Below are positions 35,683-48,290 of a stretch of DNA of 64,000 bases, in pieces. How positions within the stretch are numbered: the first letter of the stretch is position 1; the number at the start of each line of letters is the position of its first letter. This stretch comes from Azolla caroliniana (Eukaryota > Polypodiophyta): positions 930,001-994,000 of the forward strand of contig JBHGNT010000008.1 in assembly GCA_043228905.1 (NCBI GenBank), written 5' to 3'. The position numbers were made by a program, and so were the translations under genes. The notes below the pieces were generated by a model that had not been told where the DNA came from, searched no databases, and saw nothing but the letters and a program-made list of their open reading frames with translations.

Positions 35683-38600
35683 CTATGAACTACGAGTATA
35701 TAATAGAGGATCTCTATTAACATCTTTATAGAGTAAGTATCTTGTTCTTGTTCGACCAAGTGCACCATACCTGGGAATAAAAGGAGATGAATGTAAGAAA
35801 AGAAAAGAAAAGAAAAGAATTCTCATTAGTTCAGTTGAATGAGATTAAAAATATATGCATCATATATCCAGGCATGTTGTGAGATTTATGCTGTAAACCA
35901 TGTGCATGGAAAGTGGATAACTTATTCCCTAATTAGTTTTTTACATGGCTCAAAACTGATGGATAAAGATGGTTAGAAATTCCAATGCATGCAACCTACT
36001 ATCCAGAAATATAATGCAATCGCAAAACTTTGCACCCTAACCCAATGCCTGGACCAAAGCCGCGTGTATCAATTTGTTTATCTACTTGCAGGAACAAATC
36101 TTGATTCATTCCTCAAGACTCGGATTCTCAGTCTCTGCTCATTTCTTGTGACATTATATTTGGAGAAGCATAGATTAATACGTTTGGTTAGAAATTCTAA
36201 TGCATGCAGCCTATTATCCAGAAACATAATGCAATCGCAAAACTTTGCACCCTAACCCAATACCTGGACCAAAGACGCGTGTATCAATATGTTTATCTGC
36301 TTGCAGGAGCAAATTTTGATTCATTCCTCAAGACTCGGATTCTCAGTCTTCGCTCTTTTTCTTGTGACATTATACTTGGAGAAGCATAGATTAAAACGTT
36401 TGGTTAGAAATTCTAATGCATGCAGCCTACTATCCAGAAACATAATGCAATCGCAAAACTTTTCACCCTAACCCAATGCCTGGACCAAAGCCACGTGTAT
36501 CAATATGTTTGCCTACTTGCAGGAACAAATCTTGATTCATTCTTTAAGACTCGGATTCTCAGTCTTCGCTCTTTTTCTTGTGACATTATATTTGGTGAAG
36601 CATAAATTAATACGTTTTCTAGAGAAAGACTCAAGTTACATACCATTGTGGAACAAATGGTGCCATCCAAATAACATCACCAGCTTGAACTGGGTACCTA
36701 TTCAAAGTTAAAGTCTTCAGAATTTTAACATTACCATTCATGATTGTACTTCTGCTGAAATGAAACATGGTATAATGCATTCAATTGAAAGACTAAAGAA
36801 ATTACGTATCACGACCAACCCATATATGATATTATTCAGAATAGCAATGAACGATGACATTAGTCAGTTAAATTTTAAGCTCTCACAATTTTTTTAGTAT
36901 ATTAACACACATTAACACACAAAGTGAAACCGTTCTCCTTGGGTTTAGTTGGTATTATTAGAGATCCTAAAGGTTAGAAAGAGCCCTTTCACTATTTTCT
37001 AAGCTTTTACTATGCAATGACATTCTGTGTCCACAGAAAACAGAAACATCTGTAAGTATATCTATTTCCTCGAGGGCATGCTAAAATAAAATAGAGCTGA
37101 GCTTCAGCACATAAATCAGCAAAAAGTTCTATCAAGAGGAAAGTACAATGCAGAAGTTAAAATCTAGTTGGTTGACCGAAGAAGAAACTTTCACAGTGCT
37201 TACCAATTATCCCCAAGACGGTATATGCCACGGCCTTCAAGCATTAAAAGACCATGTTGATTATAATGCACTTCCTGTATGCCAAAGTAAAACATAAATA
37301 ATCCATTTTTTTATTCATTTCTCTATGGCATTACTATCATAAACTTATATTGTAAGGGATAATGCTAGTTCTGAAGAGAACGAAAGAAACATATATTGAC
37401 ATCTCTAAAGGACCCTTTCATGATCTCCATGGAGAGCGATGACCAGTTAATTCTCCGATTTTCTATACAAGTGATCGTTTTATAAAGTGCCTCCAGAACT
37501 ATTACAGCTGCTCCTCACCCAGCTCACAGTATCTCACGTGGTACTGATGTTTGGATCCTTATCATCCAACAAATCATTGCAACTAGTGACCTTTCCATGT
37601 TTCTCAAGTCTTCTGTGCATTGTAGATATGTGATCAACTGGGTCTTGTTGAGTTCAAGACTTTTGTTTTCTTGTCGACTCCAAAGTCATATTGAGCATAT
37701 GCTTTAGACCGAATGAAGTCACAAACAAACGTGAGATATATTCTATCATTACTCGATGGTGCATATTGAAGACTATGGTGACCATAGTGGGTCTTCATCC
37801 ACACCATACACCTTGGCACTATTTTGACGGGATGATCTACTCTCTTTGGAGTTTATGAATCCATCGAATCTTGAGCTCAAATCCCTTTTATGTTTACAGA
37901 CACAAGTCCTGTTTCTGGTTACAGACAGGACCTGTGTAGTTGGACTCAAACTCTCTATATCAGCTCGTTTTCATAATTATGTTATCACCCTACCATGGAG
38001 TTCCGCAAACTATTTGCATTTGCAATCTTATGGATGTGATGTCTGATGTTTTCCCAAATAAGAGAAATGTGATATTTCGTACAAAGCTTCAGGATTAATT
38101 ATTTCTATTAATCATCTGCCCATTGATAGCGACCAAATAGTGTACATTCAATTAAAATTGTTTTCAGACTTCAAAACCTTTCAATTCCTCACCAATCAAA
38201 GCATTTGGAAATTAAGAAACAGAGTTCTTAATTGAAAAACTTCATAGTTATTATACCTTCTATCTTATTTAGAGGATTAAAGCTGTTGACAAAAACCTAA
38301 TAACTAGAATGATGATAGCAAAAGCTCAATTACGACCACGATGTAGCAGGGACAAAATGAAGAAAAAAAGGATTTCTTGTTATCCTGAATGATAATTGCA
38401 TAATGTAACTGATGCTTACCTTCACATTCAAATATTCACCAGGTTGAAAATCCATGACCTGTCATATAAGATCAGTGAATAATTTGATATTCTCGCAAGA
38501 AAATGGTAAGAACGACTTCCATAAAAAACTTTGCATCCCGAATAAAAACTGCTGCGGAAATAATGTCCTAAAACTAAGTGACACCAAATCCATTTTTATG

Positions 38601-41530
38601 CATTTCATTTACATGCATGAAATGAAATAGTTAACTCCCCAAATCTTATAGATAAGTGCGGCCAGATTTGACATATTCAACCAGTTCTCTCCTATATGTA
38701 AGACCATTGGTTAAATCACATAGTCTTGGAGCTGGGTTTCTCAATGTCATTGTAAGATATCAGGTTTCAGGAGAATCTGAAAGGGTGACATCATGGCCTT
38801 TTATAGCGAAGAAATGGAAATTTCTTGAAATGTAGTTCAAGACCCAGGTGAGATCCAAGCATTTAAATTTAATGAACCATTCCCATTTTGAAGTAATTGC
38901 TGCATTTAACCATTATCAAATTATTCTCATTCCATAAAGGCATACAAATCAACAGTGAAACTCAAGAAAGTCTTCACCTGCATAATATATTTACAAACTT
39001 CCCTACTGACCATGAATTTATGCGTTTTATATTCGACATCAATATAGTGCAAATGATTGATGAATACAGTTATCAACAAAGTTTATAAACTATGCATATA
39101 AACAGTTGATAACAACAAACATACATGAATATTGAAGTCATACTCGGCACTTGTAGGCAGAAGCTTGCGGAGTACAAAAACCTGAATCCACACAGCTCTA
39201 GTCAACAAGCAGACACAATATTTGAAGGTTGAACAAAATGAATAAAGTGGAATTACCTCTCCAGGGGTTTCCAAAATTGGCTGAGTTGCAGTTGATCCAA
39301 CAATGAATTTGGGAGTTACAACTGTAATTTTTTCATATCTCAAATTGAGAAAAGTGAAAATCAAGAGTTAGTTGCAATGTTATACGCAATATATTCTTTA
39401 AAAACATTATTCTATTCATTATTATATAGAATAGTCCTCGAGTACTTGCTAAAGAATCACAAAACATGAGAGGGTGCTCATGGAATAATCTCCACTTCCA
39501 ATATAACCACAGTGATTTGATAAAGTATATGGCAAAAATGCAGCAATATCATTTGGATGAAACAGTGCTCTTAAATACTGATCTCTCATCTCAATCAGAT
39601 AAGAATATGTCTTGTTTTTTGGCATGCAGGATTTTAATAGTGAACATACTAAGGTAATTAGGAAACCAGCAGGATTCGAAGTCTGTTTTCAAAGGGATTG
39701 AATGTAAACCTTCTTTCAAAGACTACAATTGTTGCCGAAGTGTTACTATGTAAGGAGTGCGAGAAATTTGGGGGCATGTAACCAAAAGAATCCGCCTGCA
39801 AAACCAAAGTTTAAACAATATAAAAGGTTTCTGCAAACCTTCAAGTTTCTTCGAAAAGGAAAATCTATTCAACAACTTTACAGAACATATAAAGTATATA
39901 CAAACTTACTGAGAGGTTCCAGTACCCTTCAGAAAGTGTAGATAGCACCAAATCTCCCTTTAGAACAAAAAAAAACCTGAAATACCGCAAGTTTGTTGAA
40001 TATAAATAAACAAAGATTGAAAATTGTTGATATTTTTATCTCTAATACTTGAGGTACTTCTAAACAAATTTCCAAACGACGTAAAAATCCAATATATGAA
40101 CATGTACAAACAAAGATCAGATTTTTTTTTAAATATATATGTACCTGAGGCACTTCTAAACTAATTTCCAAATGAAGTTAAAAATCTAATGCATGAATGT
40201 GTACAAACAAAATTTATATGACTGTTTTAAACAATATTTTTACTTACCTTTCTACATCAACTCCAGGTGAACCAGATACTGCCTTTCCTGATTGAGTGGA
40301 ACAAGCATTAGGCAATAAGGCATGAAACATTCGCACCATATGCCATATTTACTTCCATATCCAATTTGAAAATGATAAGATCAGTATACTTGCCTTCCAT
40401 CTTTGCAAGATACATTGAGAAATGAGATCCTGTTGCTGGAGAGATGAAGTGTGCTGCAGTGGTTCTCACCCTGAAGAGAAAACATGAAAAATAACTACAT
40501 CAGAAAGTTAATTTTAATATATGGACAAAAAGGTCATCCAATGTCATAAACGGAGGTAGTAAACCAGGATTGCAAGGAAGCAAAGACTTGGCTCTCTGGG
40601 GTGATAAGAGCATGATCCCTCTTGTAAAAGCTCCTTGTAAAACCAGGTAAATCTGCACACAGAATAACAAACAGACTATGAATGAGGGGGATAGGTTCCC
40701 ATCTAAATATCCATATTAACCTGGTACTTTTATTCTTCAATGAGTCTGGATTAAATGTTTCGGCTGGTAGTTATGAAGTCACTCCCATGACAATTAAACT
40801 TGTGTTTTGATTTCCGTATTCCATTTATCTAGAGTTATGATGATATAGACTTTTGTGAATACTGTGCATCAACAGATCTCGATGGATGCTGTTTCTTCGT
40901 TATTCATGTTGTAAGACTTACAATGATTTGCACAGAATGGAAACATGAACTAAACCTTCTATTTCTCTCTGATGGACCGAGATACATCTACTTTTTTTAT
41001 GCGTAACACTGTGTATCCAGAACGCCATAGATGTTGTTTCGTACCTTTCACATTTCCAGAATTAGGATGTTATACCCAAAATCGAAGCTTGTGAGGTCAA
41101 GGAAAAGAAGCATCTACCTTGCAGATCGTGAAACGACATCGTTGCATCCATAATTTTGGGGCAACGGTTGTCCTTATCATCCGAAGAAGAAGGAGAATCT
41201 GAAAATTCAGTCTCATCACGATCAAAGACTCCACATTCCTGTGAAAGCCCTTCAACGTACTGAATCCTCGGGACTGAGAAACATACCAAAGGATCATCGT
41301 TTTAGCTTGAGAGAGAAGAAAGGCCAGTGCTCGATAAGGACGGCAATTTAGCTAGAGAAAAATGAAGGGAAAGTGCTGGAGACACACACACACAGACATA
41401 TAAATTATATAAAAGGAGTGTGTTGCCTCTGCGTTGGAATGATGATTATACCTCCAGAGGAAGGAGGAGGAGGAGGAGTAGAAGCGAGGATTATGCAGAG
41501 GAGGAGAAGCATGGAACTCGCCATAGCCAT
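35683..41530 (-). CDS. UGLYAH: (S)-ureidoglycine aminohydrolase
   Basis: Thirteen exons on the minus strand: 41452-41530, 41118-41273, 40565-40652, 40394-40470, 40248-40287, 39910-39976, 39710-39795, 39257-39338, 39125-39181, 38420-38458, 37204-37274, 36644-36697 and 35683-35770. They total 984 nt, 327 residues (Arabidopsis about 298). The enzyme hydrolyses (S)-ureidoglycine to (S)-ureidoglycolate and ammonia in the ER, a late step of purine catabolism that recycles nitrogen. Residues 1-20 form a signal peptide ([13 protein letters not shown]). The bicupin fold is shown by [44 protein letters not shown] and [17 protein letters not shown]. The Mn-binding set is E258, H260, H264 and Q298, with the same spacing as in Arabidopsis. 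Intron 4 uses a GC donor. The second exon is Ser/Asp-rich and longer than usual. The last intron holds a tandem triplication. The frame is intact. Confidence 0.95.
35794..35818. repeat. AAAAG microsatellite in UGLYAH intron
   Basis: About five tandem AAAAG units. Confidence 0.8.
35971..36617. repeat. About 215-bp tandem repeat, three copies, in the last UGLYAH intron
   Basis: Copies start with GGTTAGAAATTC at 35971, 36186 and 36402, and the array ends near 36617. Each copy contains GCAATCGCAAAACTTT, CCAAAG-CGCGTGTATCAAT and a GCTTGCAGGA-type acceptor-like site followed by ACTCGGATTCTCAGTC. Divergence between copies is only a few percent by eye. It lies wholly inside the intron 35771-36643. 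Confidence 0.92.
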
Positions 41531-41608
41531 GCAGGAGATCAGAGGGTTTGAAAAGCTTATTCTTTCTTGATGGGACGGATAGAGATAGTGTTTGTGCTGC
41601 TACTGGTA

Positions 41609-41702
41609 GGAGTTGGCAACGGCTCGGCTCGGCTCAAGCCTGAACCGAGCCGTTCAACCGTTTCTAAACTGGTTAAGCCGAAACTGAACAATTGCCGATT
41701 CC
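41609..41702. mobile_element. Short AACCG-rich inverted-repeat element (MITE-like), 94 bp
   Basis: GGAGTTGGCAACGGCTCGG at the left end pairs with the inverted ATTGCCGATTCC at the right end, and the interior repeats GGCTC/GAGCC and AACCG. It is related to the elements at 48998-49466 and 51362-51543. It sits about 80 bp upstream of the UGLYAH start codon. Flanking TA/TA could be a target duplication. Confidence 0.6.
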
Positions 41703-41784
41703 TAGCTGCTAGTTTTAAGGCAGCTCTATGAACGAATAATGAATGAATGAATGTTCTCTTTGTTTCTTTTTTGTGTGGGCTCAT

Positions 41785-41914
41785 GTGGCTGTTGGTAGCC
41801 TTTTATGTCCCCCGAATGAGAAAAAACACTTGAATACCCGCCCATCTATGTGGTTGTTGGTAGCCTTTTATGTCCCCCGAATGAGAAAAAACCCTTGAAT
41901 ACCCACCCATCTGT
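41785..41914. repeat. 65-bp direct repeat, two copies
   Basis: GTGG(C/T)TGTTGGTAGCC, then TTTTATGTCCCCCGAATGAG and TTGAATACCC, occurs from 41785 and again from 41850 with three or four differences. Confidence 0.88.
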
Positions 41915-43875
41915 GTTAGCTACCTCGTGTTCTCGTGTTTGGCCCCCATGACTCAACATAACTTCAATTTCCCGATGAGCGTCAACAATGTTTCCCACTA
42001 GCTGCTTGTGTTAGAGGCTGACTACTAATTAAGCATAATACAAGGAAAGCTAGACTAAGAGGAATGTCTAACCACCAGACCACCCTTAGAGATACGTGAG
42101 ATGGACCTGAATCTCCTTGATATCTCATATTATCGACTATTGATGCGGGTTGTACCGTGGGTGGCGTAATGATTCCATGTGCTTCACCTACACGAACCAT
42201 AGCTACATTGCCAAAGTGTCGACATAGGTCTAGACTGCCCCATAAAGAGGGCAACTAGCCTTCTTATATAGCCGGAAACTTTAGGCCCTCGTTTGCTCAC
42301 ACTTGGCTATGTCATATGAAGTGGTCAAGTGATAGATAACAAACTTCACAGTTTATCGCACATCGTAGAATTGTAGTATCCAATTCATATTCATGTTCCT
42401 TTCGAAATTAATCCGCATGTACTCATCATAAGATAAGGAAGTACGTGTTAACTCGTAGGATATGAAGGTTCATCATAGAAATGGAATATTTAGAAACAAT
42501 AAAAATATAATTGTTTTGTCTCAAAAAGAAATCAATGGGATCAATTTATTTTAACCACCCATCACAAGGTGAAGGAAAGCATATGCTTTTAAGTTTCTTT
42601 TGGTATGATGTGTTTTCAGATGAATATTTCAATGTATTCATACAAGAACAACCTAATTCATTAGGTAGCATTATACATTCTCATGATGTTTACTTGTATG
42701 AATATTTCAGAGTTTGTCAAATTAGTTTGCATGTATCACGAAATATTAATGGAAAAACAATGAAAATGACTATTTAAGAGGGCACACTAGCTATTCAGGC
42801 GGTTTGACATTTGACACACGCATGATAGTCTGATTCAGTTTGGATAGTCCAATTTTGTGCGCAATATAAAGTCAATGACAAGTTATGCCTTCACTAATGG
42901 AAGATTGTGTTACACTCATCTATAATTGCTTCATCTATTACATAGGCAAAGCCCATGGAATGAACAATAATTTCAAACTTATGACTTGGAGTTGGAGGTT
43001 TGATTTTTTATATTTCATTCATGTCAAACCATTGGCATAACCATGAACACGTTGTTTTAATATTCATCAAGTTGAGTGGAACGAGACTATGCCATACCTT
43101 GCCTCGTATCCATTGGAAGTGCTTAAACATATTTGAAATAACACTAGTTCAACACCAAGGGAAAATAGATATCTGTCACCAAGAGAAACATAAGCACTCT
43201 CAAGCCCTTCGATGTGCTTTCAAGACAATACTTTCTGGGATTATACGGAAATCATTGAGTAACCACTAAATCCCAATGCATCATCACAGCGTCAATAATT
43301 GAGGAGAACACAAGGTCAAGCGTTGGAAGCCGGATAACATTTTGAAGGATAAAAGCAGAGCTTTATCATATATATACCACATTTGGAACTCCAGTCTCCA
43401 ACCCAAAGCAAATCCTATCAGAAAGCATCAATACATATTCTTCTTCTCACTAATTTCAATCTCAACAAGCCCTACAAATGTGACTTCTATGAATTTATAT
43501 GCCACATTTGGGACTCCAACCCAAAGCAAATCCTATCAGAAAGCATCAATATGTATTCTTCTTCTCACTAATGTTTACGCCAATCAATCTCAACAAACCC
43601 TACAAATGTAACTTCTATGAATTCATATACACATTGAAAAATAATGTTTTCTTATACATCAGATAGAGCTAATATCAACAATGAAAAATGATGTTGTAAT
43701 AGATAGTCATACACAACAGATCTCTAAAGCATTGCAATATAAACAGGTCTTGTTATGCAATATATAAACCAGAGTCTTGTGTATATTCATGAAATTCTAC
43801 ACAATTGAAAAATCATTGTTTGTACATGCCAAACATCAAAATAGCATACACGCATTGTATGTACTCTCCGACAGC
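41915..43875. other. Intergenic, no gene recognised; one tandem duplication
   Basis: A unit of about 123 bp at 43376-43498 recurs at 43499-43631 (shared CCAACCCAAAGCAAATCC and CTACAAATGT). Open frames at 42511-42777 and 41982-42254 have no recognisable domain. Confidence 0.5.
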
Positions 43876-46871
43876 CTATCCTCGACCAAACCATCCTCTC
43901 TGTGGTTGAACCGAGTCCCTGCCATTCATCAGCTTATCCAAAACAACATTTAGTTCAACTGACTGACCATTTTCAGTTAAATGCCGAACCACACCCCTAG
44001 CTTGTTCTCTTGAAAACCCCATCGAAACAACCTTCTCAACAATCTCATCAACTGGAGAGCGGTTTGCGGATGAAGAAATGGGTACTGCTGGTAAAGTTGA
44101 GTGAGCCACAGGCTGGGCAGTTGGTAACCGAGGATAACCACCACTCGGGGCTGAGGGAACCGGCTGAGCGGCCCTATAAGGCGGAGCACCATATCCTCCA
44201 CTAGATGTTTCATACATGGATGGTGCTGCTTGCAAAGGTGGGGCTTGCTGAGGTGGCACTTGTCCATAAGGTGGTGACATATTAACACCTGGAGGAGGTC
44301 CAACTCTTCCATCATATACGGGCTGAGATACATTTGGAACATGTTGTTGAGAAGGTTGATATGCTCCTGGGGGGTATTGAGGAAGCTCCGGTATATAACT
44401 GCCTGCACCTACAGACGGTGAAGGCGGAACTGGATGAGGCTGCTGCATATGCCCATATGCTGGTGCTTCTCCTGAAGGATTGTAGGAAGCTTGTGGCGGA
44501 GGAGGTGCTTGTTGATAATGAAAAGGTGGCATTGATGGAGGTGCTTGTTGTTGATATGGTTGTTGAGGTGGTTGGGAGGCAGCAGGATAAGGTTGTTGAA
44601 CAGATGATTTGGGTTCATTCACTGTTGGAGGAGGGGCATTTTGAGGCACAAAGCTTTGTTGTTGTGGAGGCTGTTGAGGTGGGACATTTTGAGTTGGAAA
44701 GCTTTGTTGTTGAGGAGGTGGTGGTGGTGGTGGCGGTGCTTGATGCTGGTATTGTGTGGGTAATTGTGGTGGATACATATGCTGAGGTGGCTCTGAAGAT
44801 GTTATATGACTATGAACTTCTTCTTTGTTTTGCTGCCAGGTATCAGGCACTTGTGCAGCTCCACTTGTCATCTTGTCATGGGTATGTTGTGGTTGCAGTT
44901 GAGACTTTGTCTGCTCCAACACTTGTTGCTTATCTTGTACAATTTGTAACCTTGCATGAACCTGTATAACATGAAGCAATCAATCACATATTGCTACCAA
45001 TTCTCTCTAAATCAGTTTACTGATCTAATTATGTGTATTGTTACATGCATCCTAATTATACCTCTCCGAGAAGATTTTCTAGTTTCATAAGCTTGCGATT
45101 ACTTTCGTTTTGGTTCTCATCCTCTGCAAGCTTAAGCCTCTGAAGTGAGTGTTCTAGACCTTGCACAGTGTTCTCAAGATGTGCTAGCCTTGCACTTACA
45201 CCCTCGAGGCTGTATAATAGCTTTTCAGTATGACTCTTCATTGTGGCTTCAATCGTATTAATGATGGCTCTGTCCGATGCATCCTTATCTTCCTTATACC
45301 TCACAGGATCAGGACCTCGAGGCTTTTCATTATTCAATGGCCCCTGTGATACAAAACATTGTTAAATCAGTAAATTAGTTCTGAGATCAATTGACTAAAT
45401 AGTATTAAGCATGGCAGAATAAAAAATGAATCTCTATGAAGCCTGGCAGCATCAATGAATATGTCTGTATATGTATACTCACAAGACTGTCTAAAAGATC
45501 AAAATTTGAGCCTCCTGGAAATTCTAGACATGAGGAAGGGCATAATACCACTTCAATGTTCACACAAAACAAGCTATTGCAAAGTATGAAACGAGTTTTA
45601 CATCATCGACCTTTGAACATGTAAACCATGGATGAAAATCTCCATCCATCAAATGGAAACTTTTAGATATAGTATCCCATTTCATAACTGCCAAAACTAT
45701 AGAAAAGCAAATCAAAACATTCGTCCATAATCATTTCATTGAATGCCTTAATGATGGCTGAAATAGAAGCGATAGCAGTGAAATAGAATAAGGGAAAAGT
45801 TTAGGTTTCACCAGCATATAATTCACATCAATATACTACAATGTCTGAAATGAGAAAGAAGATTGCAGCATAGAATAACCAAATCAAGTAACATAAACAA
45901 ACCATCTAATCGCCATCAATAGACTAAAATCCATACAACTATGTAGAAATCCATACAACTATGTAGAGAAAATGAATACTCTCATGTTTTTTTCTTCTCA
46001 ATCAACTTCCTTGATTACAAAAATATGTTTCAAGCTTCTTTAGAAAATCCTCATTTTTTAAGAATCACTTGAAGCACTATGAAGATGAGATAATTCACAC
46101 AGATCAAATCCTACTACTTGATATTCTCTATACATAGAGAATAAAGAGTATGTAAAGAGACAAAGTAAACAAAAACCTCCAAATTATGACTGCTCCCGAA
46201 TTACAAATGGAGGACTTTTGGTTTTTGCGGAACAAACATAGAATTTCCCAAAAATTGCTCAACTCATCATAAAGACGGGATTCTATGACACGGATCAATC
46301 CTACTACGTTCCTTTCATAAACTTCTGTTGAAAATGAATTAACTATTTTTCCTGGTTATTGTAGAATACCATCAAGACGAAATGGTTTCTCGAAATGGAA
46401 CATCGTTGAATCCAACACGAAGAGAATATTCACTTGGACCCTTCCTACGACAAGGTTTTCCGACACCAAAACAGAAACAGAAACAGCACATAGGAAACGC
46501 AAGTAGGTGCTGGAAAAGTTGCAGAAATGACTACATCCAAAGGAGAGAGGGCACGAACAAACTCAAAAAAACATGTACAGAAAAATATGAGAGAAGAAGA
46601 AAGATACCTGGTGATGATGGTGGGGGTTATTGGGAGGAGCAGGGGAGGTGCCTTTGAGGAGGTGGATAGGATCCTCTGTTCTATGACTGTTCTCTGACGA
46701 TTTGGGGAAGTGGGTGAGATGGAAATCGTAGCTGGGAGGAATGGGGTCCAAAGATGGGTTCTGATCAAGCGGGGGAGGCGGAGGCGGCGGGATCGGCGGA
46801 TTGGAAGGCGGAGAGGCCGTGGAGCGAGGATGAAGCAGTTCGAAGAAAGGCTCGTTAGGGGCGCCTTCCAT
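43876..46871 (-). CDS. DUF1421 / UBA-like domain protein, Pro/Gln-rich
   Basis: Three exons on the minus strand: 46608-46871, 45062-45343 and 43876-44961. Total 1632 nt, 543 residues, all phases 0. The N-terminus (1-88) is Pro-rich with a His run. Residues 89-182 form a coiled-coil-like helix (ARLAHLENTVQGLEHSLQRL). A long Pro/Gln/Tyr-rich disordered region follows (about 200-475). The C-terminus (about 480-543) is the DUF1421 UBA-like domain (VDEIVEKVVSMGFSREQARG ... NVVLDKLMN ... RGWFGRG). The UBA-like fold suggests ubiquitin or protein binding; the function in plants is not established. A 5' UTR intron is plausible (donor CAG/GTATTT near 46994, acceptor TGATCAG just before the ATG). Frame intact; family assignment strong. 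Confidence 0.92.
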
Positions 46872-47110
46872 TCTGATCAGAATTATTGCAGAGAAAAAAG
46901 AAGATCTGATCGCGTCTGCTGCTTCTGCTTCTTTCTGATTTTTCTTCTTCAGTTAGGGATGGAGCCCGCAGAGAATGGAGATAGAGAAATACCTGAAGCT
47001 TGAAGAACAGAGAGAAACAGAGACAAGAGAGAGAGACATACAGGAACAGAGGAAATAGAGAGGAAATAGAGAGGAGGAGGAGGAGGAGGACAAAACGCCA
47101 AGTCGGTTCC
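46872..47110 (-). promoter_or_regulatory. Leader and proximal promoter of the DUF1421 gene, CT-rich
   Basis: On the coding strand this is rich in CTC/TCT repeats (GAG repeats at about 47055-47095 on the plus strand) and contains a possible 5' UTR intron. Function is inferred from position only. Confidence 0.4.
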
Positions 47111-47275
47111 ACACTTGGGCGGGCATAGAAAACGTGTTGGCCACTGAACGTGGGGTAACACCCACACCAAGGAAAACATTCAACTATTGGCCTTCTATAC
47201 TGTTAAATCACCCTGACAATACAGAAAACATTCAACTATCCTTCCTACAGTACTAGTGATAGTAGCAATAGTAGT

Positions 47276-47280
47276 AATAC

Positions 47281-47328
<48 letters not shown>

Positions 47329-47572
47329 GGATCTTATGGCAAGATAAATCATCCACAATGTTGCAATATTGTGTGTAGTAGTAGTACGGATCTTAATGGC
47401 AAGTTAAATCGTCCACAATGTTGCAATATTGTGTGTAGTAGTAGTAGTATGGATCTTGTGGCAATTTAAATCGTCTACAGTGTTGCAATATTGTGTATAG
47501 TAGTAGTAGTAGTACAAATCTTGTGGCAAGGTAAAATCGTCTACGGTTTTGCAATATTGCAGGACACATACC
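47276..47572. repeat. Composite minisatellite: AGT microsatellite plus four copies of a ~62-bp unit
   Basis: An AGT run (about 47276-47327) is followed by four units of 60-66 bp. Each contains GATCTT, GGCAA, TAAATCGTC-like and TTGCAATATTG, and the first three are each followed by their own short AGT run. Unit starts lie near 47328, 47389, 47451 and 47515. The AGT number differs between units. Confidence 0.88.
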
Positions 47573-47579
47573 CAACTCC

Positions 47580-48290
47580 TTCACAGGACAACTTGTCGTT
47601 GCGGAGCTTAGTTGTGGAATTTATCAAATCAAGTTTCGTTTTAACCTACAAACTTCTTTGTTGTATTGCATGGAGTCCATCAAACAAGAATCCATTTTTC
47701 AAACACCATTGTACCACATATGCTAAGGTAGTAGAAAACAACCTTATATGACAGTGAGGGTAAAAAGCTCTAACTCCCGAAACAAAACCCCATTAATAAA
47801 GGGGTGACAAAACATCCCTAGTTATTGATCCCCAAAGTTGGGACATAACAATTGAATTTGCCTTTGCAATTGGGCATACAAAGAATCTAGGCATGACCTC
47901 CTCCGCGATCACTGTATAAAGAAAAACATGCCCCATTAAAAATGTGACGATGTTTTAAAGCCATCACTAAAGGCAATCCACCCATCATTGCCTGCCAAAG
48001 CAACACTTTCACATGGAATGGAATACAAGAATGCCATCTACATCCAAAACCTGATGCCATTGTTGCATACAACAAGGAATCTAACATGCCCCACTAAAAA
48101 TGTGACGATGTTTAAAAGCCATCACTAAAGGCAACACACCCATCATTGCTTGCCAAAGAAACACTTTCGCATGGAATGGAAGACAAGAATGCCATCTACT
48201 CCAAAAACCAACGTCATTTGTTAGATACACTGGGAATTTTGCCATGTATGTGAAACATTCATCACTAGCCAAGGTCTATTACATACACAA
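47580..48290 (-). pseudogene. Decayed reverse-transcriptase-tail-like (zf-RVT) fragment with internal tandem duplication
   Basis: On the minus strand two frames, 47887-48087 and 48081-48272, encode nearly the same segment (WHSCIPFHVKVLLWQAMMGG and WHSCLPFHAKVFLWQAMMGV, then LPLVMA-KHRHIF). The pattern resembles the zinc-binding region after the RT of plant LINEs. The repeat unit is about 160 bp. A diverged relative of the whole stretch lies at 49490-50020. No intact ORF remains. Confidence 0.5.

Noticed and set aside
35989-36605. Overlapping open frames that look like related small proteins
   Set aside because: They are the same intronic tandem repeat read three times; splicing of UGLYAH removes the region.
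42511-42777. 88-codon frame in intergenic DNA
   Set aside because: No recognisable motif, no splice partners and no promoter context.
44334-44969. 211-codon open frame antisense to the DUF1421 gene
   Set aside because: It is the shadow of the Pro/Gln-rich exon; its Val/Glu-rich composition is the mirror of CCA/CAG repeats.
47328-47572. Four regularly spaced repeats that superficially resemble a CRISPR array
   Set aside because: The variable parts are AGT microsatellites, not unique spacers, and this is a plant nuclear genome; it is a minisatellite.
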